A stretch of DNA of 64,000 nucleotides, taken from assembly GCA_963755195.1 (NCBI GenBank), contig CAVWIZ010000002.1, positions 930,001-994,000 of the forward strand. Reading direction: 5' to 3'. Position numbers and translations under genes: made by a program. Positions 55,809-64,000 of the stretch are shown one piece after another (the stretch's first letter is position 1; each line of letters begins with the position of its first letter). The notes under the pieces are model-generated. The model made no database searches and was not told the origin of the DNA. It saw nothing but the letters and a program-made list of their open reading frames with translations. The stretch comes from CAVQJU01 sp963755195 (GTDB taxonomy: Bacteria > Acidobacteriota > Vicinamibacteria > Vicinamibacterales > CAVVIG01).

Positions 55809-58182
55809 TTACGTGCGAACCGTGAGCACCATGTAGAGGGCAGCGGCGCCGAACAGGATGTTCGGCGCCCAGGCCGCCAGGAACGGCGTCGTGACGCCGC
55901 CTTCGCCGAGCGCGCTGAACACGTTGAGCGTCACCCAATAGACGATCGACATGGCGATGCCGATGCCGATGCCGTACATCGTGCCGCTCCGCCCGGTGGT
56001 GACGGCGAACGGCACCGCCAGCAGCGTCATGATGACGGTCACGAACGGAAAGGCGATCTTGCGCTGCAGTTGGACCATCCTCGGCACGGCGTCAAATCCG
56101 CTGGCTTTGAGCTGCGTGATGTAGTTGCTCAACTGCTGGTACGTCATCTCGTGCGCATCGGGTGTTTCCGTCTTGAAGTAGTCCGGTGCTTCAAGTGGAA
56201 GCTCCCGCTCGGCGAACGGCTCGTAGATGACGGCCGTCTTCACGACGTTCTTCGCTCGCTTTGTCGTGACCGTCTGCAGCCAGCCGTTCTGCCCCTTCCA
56301 CACGAGTGCGCGTGGGTCCTTCGCCAGCGCCGCGGCCCCCGCCGGCTGCCGCTTCACGCTGTCCGCGAAGGTGACCGTGTTCAATCGCCACGCCTTCTGG
56401 TCGAGGTGGTACAGGGTCAAACGCGTGAAACGGTCGGCGCGCTGATCGAAGAAGTCGAAGTGGTAGAGGTCGCCGGTTGCGCTCGCCATCCATCGATTCA
56501 GCGAGCCGACCGTCTGGGCGGGGAAGCCGCGGATGATGCTGTTCAGCCGATCGGCCTCCAGATTCGAGGCCGCCAGGATGCCTTCCTGCAATCCGAACAG
56601 CGCGGCGCTGGCGGCGACTGCGAAGAGCATCAGCGGCAGCGCCGTCCGGTACAGGCTGATGCCGCACGCCCTCATGACGACGAGCTCGCTGTTCTTGGTC
56701 ATCACGCCGATGGTCACGAGCGTGGCGACGAGGCCGGCGATGGGAATGATGTAGTACACGTACTGCGGCGTCTGATAGTAGAAAAACTGGAGGAGGAGCG
56801 ACGTCGTCGCCTGTCCACGAAACAGCTTGTCGGCCAGGTCGATGAACGTCGAGATGTAGAACACGCCCAGCGCTGCCAGCACGGCCAGGACGAACACGCG
56901 CAGGTATTGTTGCGACGTGTACAGCGTCCAGGATGCTGGGCCCGGGCAGGTTGAGGTGGGGAATGCGCACGACCAGCCACACCCTGGCCGGTCGGGGCGG
57001 ATCGGGAACCCTGACCGCCGCGGCGTTGACGGGCGCCGCGCCAGCCGCTCGCCGAATCGGCAAGGTGATCAATATCGGGCGATCGGTTGAGCGCGCACGC
57101 CTGAGGAGCAGCACGACACCTGCCACGCCAAACACGACGTGTGGAATCCACGGCGCGAAATCGGGGTTGAGCTTGCCGCCGAGCGCGGCGGCCCGTGCCA
57201 TGTAGAGCAGCACGTAGTACGCGAAGATCACGATGAAGCCGATGGCGAAGCTCGCCAGATAGCCGTCCTTCCGGTTGCTGACGCCCAACGCGAGGGCGAT
57301 GAGCGCGAGCACGCAACAGGCCACCGGAAACGAAAACTTGTACTGGATCATGAACCGCGAGTTGTAGCCGGGGTCGCCGCGCCCCTGCACCATGGCGATG
57401 TCGCGGCGCAGTTCGGCGATGGTCATCTCGGGTGCGCCCTTGGACGGCGGCGGCGGAAAGACGGTCTTGGGATCCAGGTTCAGGCTGGTGCTCTCGAATT
57501 CGGTTCCCTGATACTCGTCGGGCTGCGCGGCGCGCGTGGTGTGCACCGTGCCGTGCGTCAGTTGCAGTTGGACGAGCTTGTTCTCGCGATCGACGAGAAT
57601 CCGGCCCTCCCGCGCGAAGTACACAGTCTTCTCACCGGGCCGGGTCGTGTCGCCGAGAAAGACGTCGCGCCATCCTTCTCCGGGCGGAAGGTCGCGGACG
57701 TACAGCACATGGCCGGGGAACGTGTCGAAGAACACCCGCGGCTTCACGTTGTTCTGCACGAGCGACGCCGCCTCGCGCAGCGTGATTTCCCGGAACGACT
57801 GGTTGGCGTTCGGCAGGGCGATGATGAGCGCGTAGCCGGTGACGATGGTCGCGAGGATCGCGATGAACGCGACGGGCCGGAGCAGGCGGTAGACGCTCAC
57901 GCCGCACGCCTGCATGGCGACGAACTCGCGGTCGGCCGACAAGCGTCCGAACGCGATGAGCAGGCCCATCAGCACGGCCATCGGGATGCTGATGCTGAAG
58001 GCCTGCGGCAGCAGCGTGACGCACACGCGCATGACCACCGTCCAGGGCACGCCCTGGGCGATGAGCGTGTAGCCCTGCTGCAGGATGGGCGGGATGATCA
58101 GCAGGAACGTGATGAGCAGCAGCGACAGCAGAAACGGCAGGACCACTTCGCGGACGACATACCGGTCGAGGATGGAGAACAT
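55809..58182 (-). CDS. lptF: LPS export permease LptF-LptG, apparently one fused polypeptide (one frame break)
   Basis: LptF and LptG are the two permeases of the LptB2FG transporter that extracts LPS from the inner membrane. The first half (about 1-365) is LptF: MFSILDRYVVREVVLPFLLS, ADREFVAMQACGVSVYRLLR, PNANQSFREITLRE, then three C-terminal helices (FPVACCVLALIALALGVSN). A linker of about 45 residues without a stop (ending LNLPGPSILD) joins the second half in a frame shifted by one near 56930: QQYLRVFVLAVLAALGVFYI, KNSELVVMRACGISLYRTAL, FPFVTVIMTLLAVPFAVTTG, ending ALYMVLTVRT. If the break is an error, both permeases form one chain of about 790 residues. Otherwise LptG would start at a GTG near 56985. 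Confidence 0.87.
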
Positions 58183-58189
58183 GATCGGT

Positions 58190-58290
58190 GGTCAGTGCAC
58201 AGTGGTCGGTGACCCGTGGCCAGTTAATCGGTGGACTGTCTCAGGAGTGAGTCGGTGAGTACCCGATCACCGTCCACCGGTCACGTCCCC
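58190..58290. repeat. GTGGTC/GGTCA-type short repeats between divergent genes
   Basis: Imperfect short units (GGTGGTCAGTG, AGTGGTCGGTGACC, TCGGTGGACTG, then the inverse TCACCGTCCACCGGTCAC) occupy most of the divergent gap between lptF and the GH57 gene. They are less regular than the other arrays. Promoters for both genes should lie here but none is obvious. Confidence 0.5.
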
Positions 58291-58317
58291 CGGCCGGATC
58301 ACCGTTAGACTACCACC

Positions 58318-60534
58318 ATGACGCGTATCGCCATCTTGTGGCACATGCACCAGCCTTTCTACGAAGACCTCGTCACCCACGAGCATATCCTTCCATGGGT
58401 GCGCCTCCACGCCCTCAAGGACTACTACGGGATGGTGGCGCTCCTGCGCGAGTTTCCGGATGTCCGCGTCACGTTCAACCTCGTGCCATCCCTTCTTGTT
58501 CAGCTCGAAGACTTCGCCGCCGACCGCGCCCGCGATCGGTTTCTCGAACTGAGCCTCAAGCCCGCCGATGAGCTGACGGACGCCGACACCGCCTTTATCG
58601 TCGCGAACTTCTTTCACGCGCACCGGTGGCGGATGATTGAAGCGTACCCGCGATATGCCGAGCTGCTCAGGCGGCGCGAGGCCCTGGCGAAGTTTTCGAC
58701 CGACAATCTGCGCGACCTTCAGGTGTGGCAGAAGCTGGTGTGGATGGATTCTTCCTACCTGGCCGCGGACGCACGCCTGCTGGGTCTCGTGAGCAAGGGG
58801 CGGCAGTTTACCGAGGACGACAAGGCTCTGCTCAGGGCGGTCGAGCTCGAGCTGCTCAATCGCGTCATTCCAGAATACCGCGAGGCCGCGGCCAGGGGGC
58901 AAATCGAGATCGCCACGTCGCCGTTCTATCACCCGATTCTGCCGTTACTGTGCGATACGGATGTGTACCTGCAGACGCACCCCGGGTCGCCCATGCCGCG
59001 CCGCCGGTTTCAGCATCCCGAGGACGCCGAAGAGCAGCTGGCGCGATCGGTCGCCTGTCATGAGCGGCTGTTTGGCAGCCGGCCGGTGGGCCTGTGGCCG
59101 TCGGAGGGCTCGGTTTCCGACGCCATGGTGCCGCTGGTGGCCAAGGCGGGATTCTCGTGGATGGCGACCGACGAACAGATTCTGGCGCAGTCGCTCGGCC
59201 TGACCTTCACGCGCGACGAGTACGGGCACACGCAACAACCCGACCATCTCTACCGCGCCTATCGCGTCGGTGCGCCCGGCGGCGGGAAGGTCAGCTGTGT
59301 CTTTCGCGATCATCTGCTGTCAGACCGCATCGGGTTCGTGTACTCCAATTGGGCGCCGGAGGACGCAGCCGGCGATTTCGTGGAACGGCTCGCGGAAGCG
59401 GGCCGGCGCTACGAGGCGGCGGGCGGCGGGGGAGAGGCGGTCGTGCCGATCATCCTCGACGGTGAAAACGCCTGGGAGCACTTCGAGGGCCAGGGGCGGC
59501 CTTTCCTGCGCGCCCTGTATCGTCGATTGTCGGCCCACCCGGAGCTTCGGACCGTCACGATGGCTGAGGCCTGCGGGGGCGCCAGCCGGGAGTTGCCCGG
59601 CATCTTCCCCGGCTCGTGGATCGACGCCAATTTCTATATCTGGATCGGCCACGCGGACGACCATCGGGCCTGGGCTCAGATTGCCGACGCCAGGGACGCG
59701 CTGGAGGCCGTCCCCGGCGCCGATCAGGCCGGAGACGACGTGCCGACGGCTCTCGATCGGTCGCGGGCTCGAGAAGAGCTGCTCGTGGCGGAAGGCAGCG
59801 ATTGGTTCTGGTGGTACGGCGACGATCACTCGTCGGACCACGATCGGGAATTCGACGACCTGTTTCGGCGCCACCTGAGCAACGTCTACCGGCTGCTGCG
59901 AAAGCCCGTGCCCGATGAGCTGTTTGCCAGCAACATTTCCACCAGCGCCCGGCCGCCCCAGGAGACCAGGCCATCGACGTGGCTGGCACCGGCGATCGAC
60001 GGCGAAGAGACCAGCTATTTCGAATGGCTCGGGTGCGGCACATTCGAGGTCGAGCGGGGGCAGGGGGCGATGCACCAGATTGCGGTGGCGCCGCCGCTCG
60101 TGACGCGCGTGCGGTTCGGCTTCGGGCGCCGCGAGCTCTTCGTTCGGCTCGATGGCGGCCGGCGGCTCGTGGACCTGCTGGCCGAAGGGTGCGTGTGTTC
60201 GGTGACCGTGCTTCAGCCCGAGTGCCGGCGCTTCGACGTCCGACAGACCGGCGGCGACATCGTCGGCGTGCTGCTCGAGCAGGCGGCTGAGACGAAGGGA
60301 TGGACCGACCGAGGGCCAACCGAGGCGCGCGTGGCCGTGGGAACGATCCTGGAGCTGGCGTTGCCGCTCTCTGCGCTCGGGGTGCAGGCGAGCCAGACGA
60401 TGAGCTTCTTTGTGTCGGTGTCGCGGCCTGGCGGCGGCGGCGCCGAGCGCCATCCCGCGGAGCGTGCGATTCAGGTGGCGGTTCCGGCGGACGTGACGGG
60501 AGAGGCGCTGAGCGCGGAGTCCTGGAGGGGCTGA
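58318..60534 (+). CDS. GH57 family glycoside hydrolase (alpha-amylase / glucanotransferase type)
   Basis: 739 codons. The N-terminal (beta/alpha)7 barrel begins MTRIAILWHMHQPFYED (GH57 motif 1 HxHQP). TFNLVPSLLVQLED follows, then ATSPFYHPILPLL (motif 2), VGLWPSEGSVSDAM (motif 3, nucleophile Glu) and ILDGENAWEHFEGQGRPFLR (motif 4, acid/base Asp). After WIGHADDHRAW comes a helical region and a C-terminal beta domain of about 200 residues (ETSYFEWLGCGTFEVER). The likely substrate is alpha-1,4-glucan; amylase, glucanotransferase and amylopullulanase activities cannot be told apart by eye. There is no signal peptide. Confidence 0.9.
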   Translation: MTRIAILWHMHQPFYEDLVTHEHILPWVRLHALKDYYGMVALLREFPDVRVTFNLVPSLLVQLEDFAADRARDRFLELSLKPADELTDADTAFIVANFFHAHRWRMIEAYPRYAELLRRREALAKFSTDNLRDLQVWQKLVWMDSSYLAADARLLGLVSKGRQFTEDDKALLRAVELELLNRVIPEYREAAARGQIEIATSPFYHPILPLLCDTDVYLQTHPGSPMPRRRFQHPEDAEEQLARSVACHERLFGSRPVGLWPSEGSVSDAMVPLVAKAGFSWMATDEQILAQSLGLTFTRDEYGHTQQPDHLYRAYRVGAPGGGKVSCVFRDHLLSDRIGFVYSNWAPEDAAGDFVERLAEAGRRYEAAGGGGEAVVPIILDGENAWEHFEGQGRPFLRALYRRLSAHPELRTVTMAEACGGASRELPGIFPGSWIDANFYIWIGHADDHRAWAQIADARDALEAVPGADQAGDDVPTALDRSRAREELLVAEGSDWFWWYGDDHSSDHDREFDDLFRRHLSNVYRLLRKPVPDELFASNISTSARPPQETRPSTWLAPAIDGEETSYFEWLGCGTFEVERGQGAMHQIAVAPPLVTRVRFGFGRRELFVRLDGGRRLVDLLAEGCVCSVTVLQPECRRFDVRQTGGDIVGVLLEQAAETKGWTDRGPTEARVAVGTILELALPLSALGVQASQTMSFFVSVSRPGGGGAERHPAERAIQVAVPADVTGEALSAESWRG

Positions 60535-60839
60535 GCCGGGCGGCGAGCTGGCTGGGGGCTTGGGGGGCGGCGTTTGGGCCCAGGGGTCGAGACGTTCAGC
60601 CACCAGGCGCGTCTTCATCCTGTGAGTCTGATAATGGATGTTATGTTAACCTACGTGGGATCGGGCTGGCGTTTTTCTAAACGCAAAACGTGAAACGTAA
60701 AACGCAGAACGCGCAATTCAGAACCCCGCACCTGCTGACGTCAAGTCTGCGTCGGCGCCGTTCTCTGTTTGAGCTGTTGGGTTGGCGTTCTCTGTCTTTG
60801 TCGTCTTCCGTTTTGCGTTTTCCGTTTTGCGTTTAACGT
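60535..60839. repeat. Gap of about 300 bp between convergent genes with inverted AAACG/CGTTT arrays
   Basis: No gene is seen. The left arm (60678-60715) has ACGCAAA/ACGTGAA/ACGTAAA/ACGCAGA units. The right arm (60784-60839) has the complementary TCCGTTTTGCGTTTTCCGTT type. About 70 bp without repeats separates them. It is the same unit family as after metK. It sits between the GH57 gene and the convergent parB stop at 60840. Confidence 0.8.
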
Positions 60840-61662
60840 TCAGCGAGCCTTTCGCAGCTCGCGCAGGATCCCCTCGAGCGCGTCGATGACGTCCTCGCGC
60901 GACGCGCGGGCCTTGCTGAACGACAGCTTCAGATTGAACGCCTTGGTGGTGGGCCGATAGGCAAACACGTACTGCTTCGGGCGGCCGGGCTTGGGCTTCG
61001 CTGTGGCCTCGCGCACCTGCTGGCGGGTGGCGCCGCCCTGGCTGGTGATCTTTTCGACGAGGGCGGTCATTTTCGGAATAGTGTCCTGCCTAACTATCTG
61101 CAGCAGCACCGACTTAGACGAAATGTCGGCCAGCCGACACAGGTGCCGGACCTCCGCGGGCATCGCCCGCGAGCGCCAGCGACTCCGTGATCGACGTGCG
61201 CGACTTGCCCAGCCGCCGCGCCAGGTCCTCGTGCGTGTAGCTGCAGCCCTCGGCGAGGCCCTGCAGCGCCTCGGCTTCCTCGAACGGCGTCAGGTCCTTC
61301 CGCTGCAGGTTCTCGATCAGGGCGAGCTCGAGCATCTCGGCCTCGTCCACGTCGCGGATGACGGCGGGCAGCTCCCGGAGCCCCACTTGCACGGCCGCCT
61401 GATACCGCCGTTCACCGGCCACGATTTGAAACCGGTCGCCACGGGGGCGCACGACCAGGGGCTCGATGATGCCCTTCTCGGCAATGGAGGCCATCAGCTC
61501 CGACAGGTCGCCCATCACCTGCCGCGGCTGGTTCGGGTTCGGGTCGATCCGGTCAATCGGAATCACCCGCCCCACGGGCGCACCGGCCGACGCGGCCAGC
61601 GCCTCCACGTAGTGTTCGTCGTGGCGCATCGCAATGGAATCCGGCAAGCCTCGTCTAGGCAC
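60840..61662 (-). CDS. parB: Chromosome partitioning protein ParB (one frame break)
   Basis: Binds parS centromere sites and spreads as a CTP-dependent clamp. It has about 274 residues. The N-terminal CTPase part carries IDRIDPNPNQPRQVMGDLSE, EPLVVRPRGDRFQIVAGERR (the GERR motif) and LIENLQRKDLTPFEEAEALQ. The HTH follows: YTHEDLARRLGKSRTSITES. The frame breaks near 61150 within the HTH region. The other frame continues with PAEVRHLCRLADISSKSVLL and a C-terminal domain ending LEGILRELRKAR. The C-terminal dimer domain has KPKPGRPKQYVFAYRP, unlike the short lysine-rich tail of many ParBs. Its start overlaps the parA stop by 8 bp. Confidence 0.92.
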
Positions 61663-62410
61663 GGTCGATAACCTCCTCGCAGAGGCGGTAATACTCGGTC
61701 GCGCCCGGTGAATCCGGCGCGAACGTGAAGATCGATTCCTTGTACGCCGGGCTCTCCTCGAGCCGGATGCTCTTGGTGATCACGGTCTTGAACACCTTAC
61801 CCCCGAACACCTTCTGAATCTGCGTCCGGATGTCGCGCGCCAGCGCCGTCCGCTTGTCGTGCATGGTGATGACCACGCCCAGGATGCGAAGCGCCGGGTT
61901 CGGCCGGGCGCGCACCTTCTCGATGGTCTCGAGCAAATCGTCGGTGCCTTCCAGCGCGAAGTACGACGACTGGATCGGGATGAGCAGGTGCGTCGCCGCG
62001 ACGAGGGCGTTGACCGTCAGCAGGCCCAGCGCCGGCGGGCAGTCAATCACGATGTGGGGGTAGGTGCGCCGAATCGGCTCGATCTTGTCCTTGAGCCGGA
62101 AGTGCGCGTCCATCTCCCCCACCAGCTTCGCCTCGAGCTTGGCCAGGGCAATCCGCGACGGCGCGATGAACAGGTGCTCGAGCGGCGCCGGCAGAATCAC
62201 CGACTCCATCGTCACCGCCGGATCCGCAATCGCGTCGTACACGCTCTTGGCCGCCGGCGGCATGTCCAGAAACGACATCGTGCTGTTGGCCTGGGGGTCG
62301 AGGTCGATGAGCAGCGTCCGTTTGCCGCGGAGCGCCAGCGCCGCGGCCAGGTTGATGGCCGTCGTCGTCTTGCCGACGCCGCCTTTTTGGTTCGCGATTG
62401 CGACAATCAT
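61655..62410 (-). CDS. parA: Chromosome partitioning ATPase ParA/Soj
   Basis: 252 codons. The deviant Walker A is ANQKGGVGKTTTAINLAAAL with the signature lysine. Walker A' is LLIDLDPQANSTMSF, Walker B VIDCPPALGLLTVNAL, and the fourth motif IPIQSSYFALEGTDDLLETI. The C-terminus (SPGATEYYRLCEEVI) is complete. It forms the usual parAB pair with the overlapping parB and acts in origin segregation. The origin itself is not in the window. Confidence 0.95.
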   Translation of the reverse strand: MIVAIANQKGGVGKTTTAINLAAALALRGKRTLLIDLDPQANSTMSFLDMPPAAKSVYDAIADPAVTMESVILPAPLEHLFIAPSRIALAKLEAKLVGEMDAHFRLKDKIEPIRRTYPHIVIDCPPALGLLTVNALVAATHLLIPIQSSYFALEGTDDLLETIEKVRARPNPALRILGVVITMHDKRTALARDIRTQIQKVFGGKVFKTVITKSIRLEESPAYKESIFTFAPDSPGATEYYRLCEEVIDRA

Positions 62411-62499
62411 CAGGAGGGAAGTACGACCGGGAGGGATTGTAGCAGGATTTCGCCGCGCGGCGACCGCGGATCGGGTGCTTTTCGGCGCAGTCGATCGCC

Positions 62500-62982
62500 C
62501 TACATCTTATAGCCGAGGTCGTCGGGGTCGAGGCTCTCGAGCCACTTGTGGAGCCGATCGGCGTCGTTCTTCTCGGACGAGAAATCGACGGTCTTGGCGT
62601 GGTCGATCACCGTCTCCTCGACGAAGATCGGCGCGCGCGTCCGCAGCGCCAGGGCAATCGCGTCGCTCGGCCGGGAGTCGATGGCCATCGTCTCGCCGCC
62701 GAGGGAGATGTAGATCAGGGCGTAGAACGTGTTCTCCTGGAGATCGCAGACGACCACCTTCTGGACCGAGGCCTTCAGGTCCTCGATGACGTTCCGGAGC
62801 AGGTCGTGCGTCATCGGCCGCGGCGTCGAGATGTTCTCAATCTGCAGGGCGATGGCGTTGGCTTCGAACATCCCCACCCAGATCGGCAGGACCTTCTGCC
62901 CGTCCTTGTCGCGCAGGATGACGATCGGCATGTTCGTGATGGGGTCGACCATCAGGCCCTTGATGCTCATTTCGATTTGCAT
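62500..62982 (-). CDS. Bifunctional nuclease family protein (DUF151/BFN)
   Basis: 161 codons. The domain is complete: MSIKGLMVDPITNMPIVILR, LPIWVGMFEANAIALQIEN, RPMTHDLLRNVIEDL, FYALIYISLGGETMAIDSRP and SDAIALALRTRAPIFVEE. It matches the BFN family, whose plant members have RNase and DNase activity; bacterial function is unproven. It overlaps the miaB 3' end by 16 bp and is probably co-transcribed with it. Its C-terminal stretch DADRLHKWLESLDPDDLGYK is an acidic helix common in the family. Confidence 0.88.
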   Translation of the reverse strand: MQIEMSIKGLMVDPITNMPIVILRDKDGQKVLPIWVGMFEANAIALQIENISTPRPMTHDLLRNVIEDLKASVQKVVVCDLQENTFYALIYISLGGETMAIDSRPSDAIALALRTRAPIFVEETVIDHAKTVDFSSEKNDADRLHKWLESLDPDDLGYKM

Positions 62983-64000
62983 ATTTCCCCCTCAGCACCG
63001 GTCCCCGCGCCTGCTGCCTGCCTGTCCCGCCCGTCCAGCCCTACCTGCCAGTCCCGCCCGTCCTGTCTGTCCAGCCCCGCGTTCGCCACCACCCGGCCCC
63101 ACACGCTGTGCGGCCCCGCACGCTCGATGCGGACCGGCAGCAGCCGGCCGATCCACGACTCGTCGCCCGGCAGGTTGACGACCACGTTCGTGCTGGTCCG
63201 GCCCGACACCTCCGTGTCGCGCCGCCGGCTGGCCGCATCCACCAGGACCTCGACGACGCGCCCGACGAGCTGCGCGTTCAGGTCCGTCTGGACGTCGCGC
63301 TGCAGCGCCTGCAGCGCCACGATCCGCCGCGTCTTCTCCTCGTCGGGCACCTCGTCGGCCAGGCGCTGCTCGGCCAGCGTGTTCGGCCTCGGCGAGTACT
63401 TGAACGAGAACATGCTGTGATACCGGACGCTGGCGGTCAGCGTCAACGTCTCCTCGAAGTCGGCCTCCGTCTCCGTGGGAAAGCCAACGATCATATCGGT
63501 CGAGAGGGCCACCTCCGGCAGGCGCGCCCGGATGCGCGCGACCAGTTCCAGGTACCCGTCGCGCGTGTAGCGGCGCCGCATGGACTGCAGGACGGAGGTG
63601 GATCCCGACTGGACCGGCAGGTGCAGGTGCCGGCAGACCTTCGGCAGCTGCCGCATCGCCTCGAGAAACCGCTCGTCCACGTGCCGCGGGTGCGGACTGG
63701 CAAACCGGATGCGGTCGATGCCGTCCACCTCGTGAATCGCCTCGAGCAGGCCGGTGAAGTCGCACGACGGGTCGTCAGGGGCCTCGTAGTGGTTGACGAT
63801 CTGGCCGAGCAGCTGCACTTCCCGGCGCCCGGAAGCGGCCGCGTCGCGAACTTCGGCGAGGATGTCGGCCTTGGGCCGCATCCGTTCGTGGCCGCGCGTG
63901 TACGGCACGACGCAGAAGCTGCAGAATTCGTTGCAGCCCTCGATGATGGTCACGTACGCCTTGACCGGGTCGCCCCGCCGCGTCACCCCGAGCGGAAACG
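62967..64000 (-). CDS. miaB: tRNA-2-methylthio-N6-dimethylallyladenosine synthase, 5'-truncated
   Basis: Radical-SAM methylthiotransferase modifying A37 of tRNAs. The window contains the C-terminal 340 or so residues; the frame is open to 64000, so the N-terminal UPF0004 domain and start are beyond the edge. The radical-SAM motif is GCNEFCSFCVVPYTRGHER. REVQLLGQIVNHYEAP, HLPVQSGSTSVLQSMRRRY and STDMIVGFPTETEADFEETL follow. A TRAM domain (VEVLVDAASRRRDTEVSGRT) comes next. The last 30 or so residues (GLDRQDGRDWQVGLDGRDRQ) are encoded by a short tandem repeat and look like an addition to the normal end. Confidence 0.92.
   Translation of the reverse strand, partial: FPLGVTRRGDPVKAYVTIIEGCNEFCSFCVVPYTRGHERMRPKADILAEVRDAAASGRREVQLLGQIVNHYEAPDDPSCDFTGLLEAIHEVDGIDRIRFASPHPRHVDERFLEAMRQLPKVCRHLHLPVQSGSTSVLQSMRRRYTRDGYLELVARIRARLPEVALSTDMIVGFPTETEADFEETLTLTASVRYHSMFSFKYSPRPNTLAEQRLADEVPDEEKTRRIVALQALQRDVQTDLNAQLVGRVVEVLVDAASRRRDTEVSGRTSTNVVVNLPGDESWIGRLLPVRIERAGPHSVWGRVVANAGLDRQDGRDWQVGLDGRDRQAAGAGTGAEGEICKSK
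63011..63077. repeat. GTCCCGCCC/GTCCAGCC short tandem array within the miaB 3' end
   Basis: Imperfect units (CTGCCTGTCCCGCCCGTCC, AGCCCTACCTGCCAGTCC, CGCCCGTCCTGTCTGTCC) form the last codons of miaB. They are the complement of the array between TauE and DUF1634 near 15.4 kb. Confidence 0.65.

Overview
The window is a GC-rich chromosomal segment (roughly two thirds G+C outside one island). Gene content suggests an Acidobacteriota genome, probably class Vicinamibacteria. This rests on the mix of a Ser/Thr kinase with PD40 repeats, carboxypeptidase-regulatory-like secreted proteins, a hybrid type II secretion/type IV pilus operon with PilMNO-like proteins, a giant soluble coiled-coil protein and LptFG-type LPS export (so a diderm). 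No rRNA or tRNA gene and no CRISPR array was found. Many conserved genes, including essential ones (secA, parB, lptFG), carry one or more frame breaks while the coding signal continues in another frame. I read most of these as uncorrected indels in the sequence rather than true pseudogenes; they are densest at about 3.1-6.1 kb.

Layout. 1-12.4 kb is housekeeping: 3' part of gcvPB, a kinase-PD40 protein, a class IV aminotransferase, nnr and tsaE, then guaB, secA and an M23 peptidase on the minus strand. 12.6-16.3 kb looks like a periplasmic sulfur-compound locus: DUF442-like phosphatase, Tat-exported DsrE-like protein, TsdA-like dihaem cytochrome c, DUF1634 and TauE/SafE. 16.3-23.6 kb is a lower-GC island sitting against the 3' end of comM. 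It has two modules, each starting with a copy of the comM 3' end, then a receiver/HTH regulator, then secreted cargo (a beta/gamma-crystallin-lipase, an Ig-like lipoprotein, an M15-type peptidase and others). 25-32 kb holds comM, a 908-residue coiled-coil protein, a carboxypeptidase-regulatory-like protein and an MltD-like transglycosylase. 32.1-34.2 kb is a minimal bacterial microcompartment pair: one BMC-H shell protein and an acylating aldehyde dehydrogenase with a long C-terminal extension.

35.1-48.2 kb holds a small lytic transglycosylase and the secretion/pilus operon gspF-gspE-pilM-pilN-pilO-pilP-gspD followed by pseudopilins. The secretin carries a C-terminal cohesin-like domain. 48.3-51.7 kb is a murQ-GHL10-serine hydrolase cluster, probably for muropeptide recycling. 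51.7-64 kb has xerD, metK, a PHP-domain protein, an apparently fused lptF-lptG, a GH57 enzyme, parB-parA, a bifunctional-nuclease family protein and the 3' part of miaB.

Two kinds of non-coding structure recur at gene junctions. The first is a 123-bp element with perfect 13-bp terminal inverted repeats. It has a second, diverged copy, and each copy fills the space between convergent genes. The second is a set of unrelated short tandem arrays with units of about 7-8 bp. Several of these are arranged as inverted arms that could fold into long hairpins, and some run into coding sequence.
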